This document shows, piece after piece, positions 6,027 to 8,452 of a stretch of DNA of 8,452 nt. How positions within the stretch are numbered: position 1 is the stretch's first letter; each line of letters starts with the position of its first letter. Below the pieces are notes generated by a model. The model was not told where the DNA came from, made no database searches, and saw only the letters and a program-made list of their open reading frames with translations. A program made the position numbers and the translations under genes. This DNA comes from Balneolaceae bacterium (GTDB lineage Bacteria; Bacteroidota; Rhodothermia; Balneolales; Balneolaceae), in the NCBI GenBank assembly GCA_003555185.1, contig PWFZ01000472.1:1-8452 (forward strand), in the 5' to 3' direction.

Positions 6027-6830
6027 TCAAACGAGGTTTTTGATGGTGTAACTTTTATGATCGTCAGTATCGATCAATTTAAATACGGGGTGATGAGTTT
6101 CATGATAGGTAAGAATTCCATAATCATCTTCGAATGCTTTCTTTTTTAACTCATTCCGTACCTTCATGCTTTGTTTGCCATCAAAATCGTATTTGGCGGC
6201 AAAACTTCGGTTGATTCCACCTCTGGTTCCAATAACATCTCCTGCCATTAAAAACTTTTGGTCACCGTTTTCATAAAATAATACCTGAGAATACTCAGTA
6301 TGTCCACCAATTTTTTTAGTCCGCACATGAGGTATAGGCTCTTCTTCATCACCAAGAAATTCAATTTTCGCTTTTGATTCCACAAAGCTTAAAAAATCGA
6401 CTTTATCCTCATCCTGTTTTTCAAGTATGCCCAAGAGTTTCTTCCATTCATTTTCTGAAACCCATAATGTTGCATCGGGAAACGTAAGTTCCCAATAGCC
6501 ACTTTTCTGGCCGGCAAGTCCGCCAATATGGTCCCAATGAAGATGACTTGCAAAAATATCTGTTACATCAAAATCTTCCACTCCGTGGTCAGCAAGATTG
6601 GCCTTGATTAGATCAGTTGACGTATCAACTCCAAATTCACCGAGCCCCACATCAAACAGAATATTTCGATCTCCGTCTTTTATCAAAAAAGGGTTAATAG
6701 AAAGCTTTAATGCTCCTTTATTGGGTGGGTCATCTCTATCAATCCGGTTGAACTGTTTATCGAGCCCTACCGAAAAGGTTCCTTCATATAAAGGGTGTAC
6801 AGGAATCGTTTTTTTTGATTGGTTACTCAT
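6027..6830 (-). CDS. Metallo-beta-lactamase-fold metal-dependent hydrolase
   Basis: A 267-residue single-domain protein of the metallo-beta-lactamase superfamily, without signal peptide or membrane segment. The binuclear metal site is complete: HLHWDH at 96-101 (H96, H98, D100, H101), H177 in GGHTEYSQ, the bridging D198 in LMAGDV, and a terminal histidine in TYHETHHPVF (H243, with H246/H247 as alternatives). LFDVG at 58-62 is the usual strand-turn before the active site. The layout resembles lactonase-like or uncharacterised cytosolic hydrolases, but the substrate cannot be told from the sequence. The start is ATG 6830, giving MSNQSKK before the first conserved strand. The bases before it (TTTACCTG) show no clear Shine-Dalgarno sequence. 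The stop is one base from the punA start, so the two are almost certainly co-translated. A role linked to nucleoside salvage is possible but unproven. Confidence 0.9.
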   Translation of the reverse strand: MSNQSKKTIPVHPLYEGTFSVGLDKQFNRIDRDDPPNKGALKLSINPFLIKDGDRNILFDVGLGEFGVDTSTDLIKANLADHGVEDFDVTDIFASHLHWDHIGGLAGQKSGYWELTFPDATLWVSENEWKKLLGILEKQDEDKVDFLSFVESKAKIEFLGDEEEPIPHVRTKKIGGHTEYSQVLFYENGDQKFLMAGDVIGTRGGINRSFAAKYDFDGKQSMKVRNELKKKAFEDDYGILTYHETHHPVFKLIDTDDHKSYTIKNLV

Positions 6831-6865
6831 CAGGTAAATTTCTGGATAAAAACTAAGGGTTGCTT

Positions 6866-6929
6866 CAAACCTGTCAGGTTTTGTGATATTATTTCAACGT
6901 AGCTTTAATTCTCTAAACCTGACAGGTTA
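6866..6929. repeat. Pair of oppositely oriented AACCTGTCAGGTT palindromes
   Basis: AAACCTG-T-CAGGTTT at 6867-6881 is a perfect 15-base palindrome around one T. AACCTG-A-CAGGTT at 6916-6928 is a 13-base palindrome around one A, and it is the exact reverse complement of the core of the first. The gap is about 34 AT-rich bases. Each copy can fold on its own, or the two can pair with each other into one longer hairpin. They lie in the 113-base gap between phoH and the metallo-hydrolase gene, and no T run follows either. They look like a dispersed intergenic repeat rather than a terminator. Confidence 0.7.
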
Positions 6930-6943
6930 GGGTGGACACATTA

Positions 6944-7954
6944 CTATTTTCTTTTCTCTTCATACTTATCATAAGCTTCAATGATATCGCGGACAAGCTT
7001 ATGGCGTACTACATCATTTTGATCGAGATATACGAAGGAAATGCCATCAATATCTTTAAGAATTTTTTGAATGACAATCAGTCCGGACTCTTGTTTTTTG
7101 GGTAGATCCGTTTGAGTTACATCACCGGTAATGATTGCGCGGCTGTTGAAACCGATTCGGGTCAGGAACATCTTCATCTGAATATTTGTGGCATTCTGAG
7201 CTTCATCAAGAATGACAAAAGCATTGTTCAGAGTTCGGCCCCGCATATAGGCAAGTGGAGCTATTTCGATGACATTTTTTGCCAGTTGAAATTCGAGCTT
7301 ATCGTATTCAATCATCTCCTCTAAAGCATCGTATAAAGGCCGCAGATAGGGATCGATTTTTTCTTTCAAATCACCCGGTAAAAATCCGAGATTTTCACCT
7401 GCTTCCACGGCAGGCCGGGCCAGGATTATTTTTTTTACTTGCCGTGCTTTAAGTGCCCTAACGGCGAGTGCTACAGATGTGTACGTTTTTCCGGTTCCGG
7501 CAGGTCCGATTGCAAAAAGAATATCGTTGGTTTCTGAAGCTTTTACTATGGCTCTTTGTCCTGGAGTTTTAGCTCCAATGGGTTCTCCTGTATGTGTGTG
7601 AAGAATTACATCGCCTGATTCCTGTTCAAATGATGATATTTTTTCGCCACTCCCTTCTGCTTTATTTGCAAGTGCAAGAAGAGTCGTGATATCCCCCGGA
7701 GTGACTGTACCGCCTCGTTTCGCAATGGATATCATCTCGTTGATGATATCACGCAGTACGTCTATATCCTCTTCAGGCCCCAGGATTTTGATTCGATTTC
7801 CCCGGGCAGTAATTTTTGTTTCGGGGAACTCCTTATCTAATTGCGCTAAGTTCTTATCTCCGAAACCAAGTATTACTGTAGGATCAGTGTCCTCAATATA
7901 AATTTCTTCTTCTGATACTTGTCTATCTGTCTCGATAACTGTGCGTTTTAAAAA
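6944..7954 (-). CDS. phoH: PhoH-family ATPase (start codon uncertain)
   Basis: A PhoH-like P-loop ATPase, a cytoplasmic family related to superfamily 1 helicases and linked to RNA metabolism and phosphate stress. Counting from the ATG at 7735, the Walker A motif GPAGTGKT is at 77-84, the conserved LARPAVEAGENLGFLPGDL at 105-123, YMRGRTLN at 163-170, the Walker B motif VILDEAQNAT at 174-183, ITGDVTQTDLP at 202-212 and RHKLVRDII at 244-252. That ATG is probably not the true start. The frame stays open upstream to 7954 and encodes the conserved N-terminal region EEIYIEDTDPTVILGFGDKN ... TARGNRIKILGPEEDI, giving about 320-335 residues, the usual family length. Yet there is no in-frame ATG, GTG or TTG between the stop at 7955-7957 and 7735. 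Candidates are rare starts such as ATC (7936) or ATT (7903). The coordinates given are the maximal open frame. It follows rpe by about 20 bases in the same direction, so the two are likely co-transcribed. Confidence 0.9.
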   Translation of the reverse strand, partial: FLKRTVIETDRQVSEEEIYIEDTDPTVILGFGDKNLAQLDKEFPETKITARGNRIKILGPEEDIDVLRDIINEMISIAKRGGTVTPGDITTLLALANKAEGSGEKISSFEQESGDVILHTHTGEPIGAKTPGQRAIVKASETNDILFAIGPAGTGKTYTSVALAVRALKARQVKKIILARPAVEAGENLGFLPGDLKEKIDPYLRPLYDALEEMIEYDKLEFQLAKNVIEIAPLAYMRGRTLNNAFVILDEAQNATNIQMKMFLTRIGFNSRAIITGDVTQTDLPKKQESGLIVIQKILKDIDGISFVYLDQNDVVRHKLVRDIIEAYDKYEEKRK

Positions 7955-7975
7955 TTATGTATTATGTGAATTTAA

Positions 7976-8452
7976 CTAAACAGTTTTCAGGCTTCCTGCA
8001 TTTGCTTTTTTGTTAAGTTCTTTAATTCTGGAAGGAACATCATCAGCTTTAAAAACACTGCTTCCGGCCACAAGAACATCAGCTCCGGCTTGTACAAGTT
8101 TTTGAATGTTTTGGAGTCCGACGCCACCATCAATTTCAATCAAAAAGTTATATCCTTTTTCTTGTTTAATCATAGATAAGGCTCTTACTTTTTCGTAAGT
8201 AGACTCAATAAAATTTTGTCCCCCAAACCCGGGATTTACACTCATCAGCAGAACCAGATCAACATCAGCCAGAATTGGTTCCAATACGGAAACGGAAGTA
8301 GCCGGATTGATTACAACCCCGGTCATACATCCCTGATTATGAATATTCTGAATGGTTCGGTGAAGATGTGGACACGCCTCATAATGGACAGAAATAAGGT
8401 CCGCACCCGCATCTGCAAAAGACTCAATGTATTGATCCGGATTTTCAATCAT
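7976..8452 (-). CDS. rpe: Ribulose-phosphate 3-epimerase (5' truncated)
   Basis: The C-terminal 158 residues of the TIM-barrel enzyme that interconverts D-ribulose 5-phosphate and D-xylulose 5-phosphate in the pentose phosphate pathway. Visible motifs are SVHYEA (21-26), the active-site loop MSVNPGFGGQ (70-79), EIDGG with the catalytic and metal-binding aspartate (D108), and the phosphate-binding end AGSSVF (129-134). The methionine at the window edge belongs to the conserved internal VHLMIENP segment and is not the start. Roughly 65 residues lie beyond the window, including the serine, the HxD pair and the histidine that bind metal. The gene ends in TAG at 7976-7978. It appears to be the first visible gene of the leftward cluster rpe-phoH-hydrolase-punA. 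Confidence 0.96.
   Translation of the reverse strand: MIENPDQYIESFADAGADLISVHYEACPHLHRTIQNIHNQGCMTGVVINPATSVSVLEPILADVDLVLLMSVNPGFGGQNFIESTYEKVRALSMIKQEKGYNFLIEIDGGVGLQNIQKLVQAGADVLVAGSSVFKADDVPSRIKELNKKANAGSLKTV

Noticed and set aside
6866..6929. The AACCTG palindromes as a rho-independent terminator of phoH
   Set aside because: No T run follows either palindrome in the direction of transcription. The symmetry and the duplicated form fit a repeat better.
8450..8452. The methionine at the right edge as the start of rpe
   Set aside because: It matches the internal VHLMIENP segment of the family, and about 65 residues including metal ligands would be missing.
1..8452. CRISPR array, integrase/attachment site, insertion sequence, tRNA or rRNA
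   Set aside because: I looked for regularly spaced repeats, transposase motifs, terminal inverted repeats with target duplications and tRNA-like clover-leaf ends, and saw none.

Overview
The window is a piece of a chromosome from a moderately AT-rich bacterium. It holds seven protein genes, two of them cut by the window edges, and no rRNA, tRNA, CRISPR array or insertion sequence that I can see. The TypA, PhoH and photolyase sequences, the AT-rich spacers and a palindromic intergenic repeat fit a member of the Bacteroidota/Balneolota (FCB) group. That placement comes from sequence feel rather than a search, and I hold it at moderate to low confidence.

Left part, plus strand: the 3' end of typA/bipA (2-1528) closes with a strong intrinsic terminator. 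A long AT-rich spacer (1604-2018) follows, with small hairpins and a candidate promoter/operator. Next is a cytoplasmic-looking protein made of six BON domains in two 236-residue tandem halves (2019-3458), also closed by a clear terminator. A class II CPD photolyase (3630-5108) comes next. The BON gene and the photolyase gene share an upstream block, GTTTACA-N4-GTCAATAA, with identical internal spacing. This suggests common control, perhaps by light or stress, but it rests on two occurrences only.

Right part, minus strand, reading leftward: ribulose-phosphate 3-epimerase (rpe, 5' end outside the window), phoH, a zinc metallo-beta-lactamase-fold hydrolase and a trimeric-type purine nucleoside phosphorylase (punA). 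phoH follows rpe after about 20 bases. The hydrolase and punA are separated by one base (TGA-T-ATG), which points to translational coupling. The gap between phoH and the hydrolase carries two copies, in opposite orientation, of a 13-15 bp palindrome (AACCTGTCAGGTT type). The convergent photolyase/punA gap carries two GC-rich hairpins, one of which looks like a dispersed REP-type element.

Most of the content is ordinary housekeeping. The points worth a second look are the duplicated six-BON protein without a signal peptide, the shared upstream motif, phoH lacking any ATG/GTG/TTG codon ahead of its conserved N-terminal region, the palindrome pair, and the diverged middle section of the nucleoside phosphorylase. 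I found no convincing new defence, mobile or biosynthetic system.
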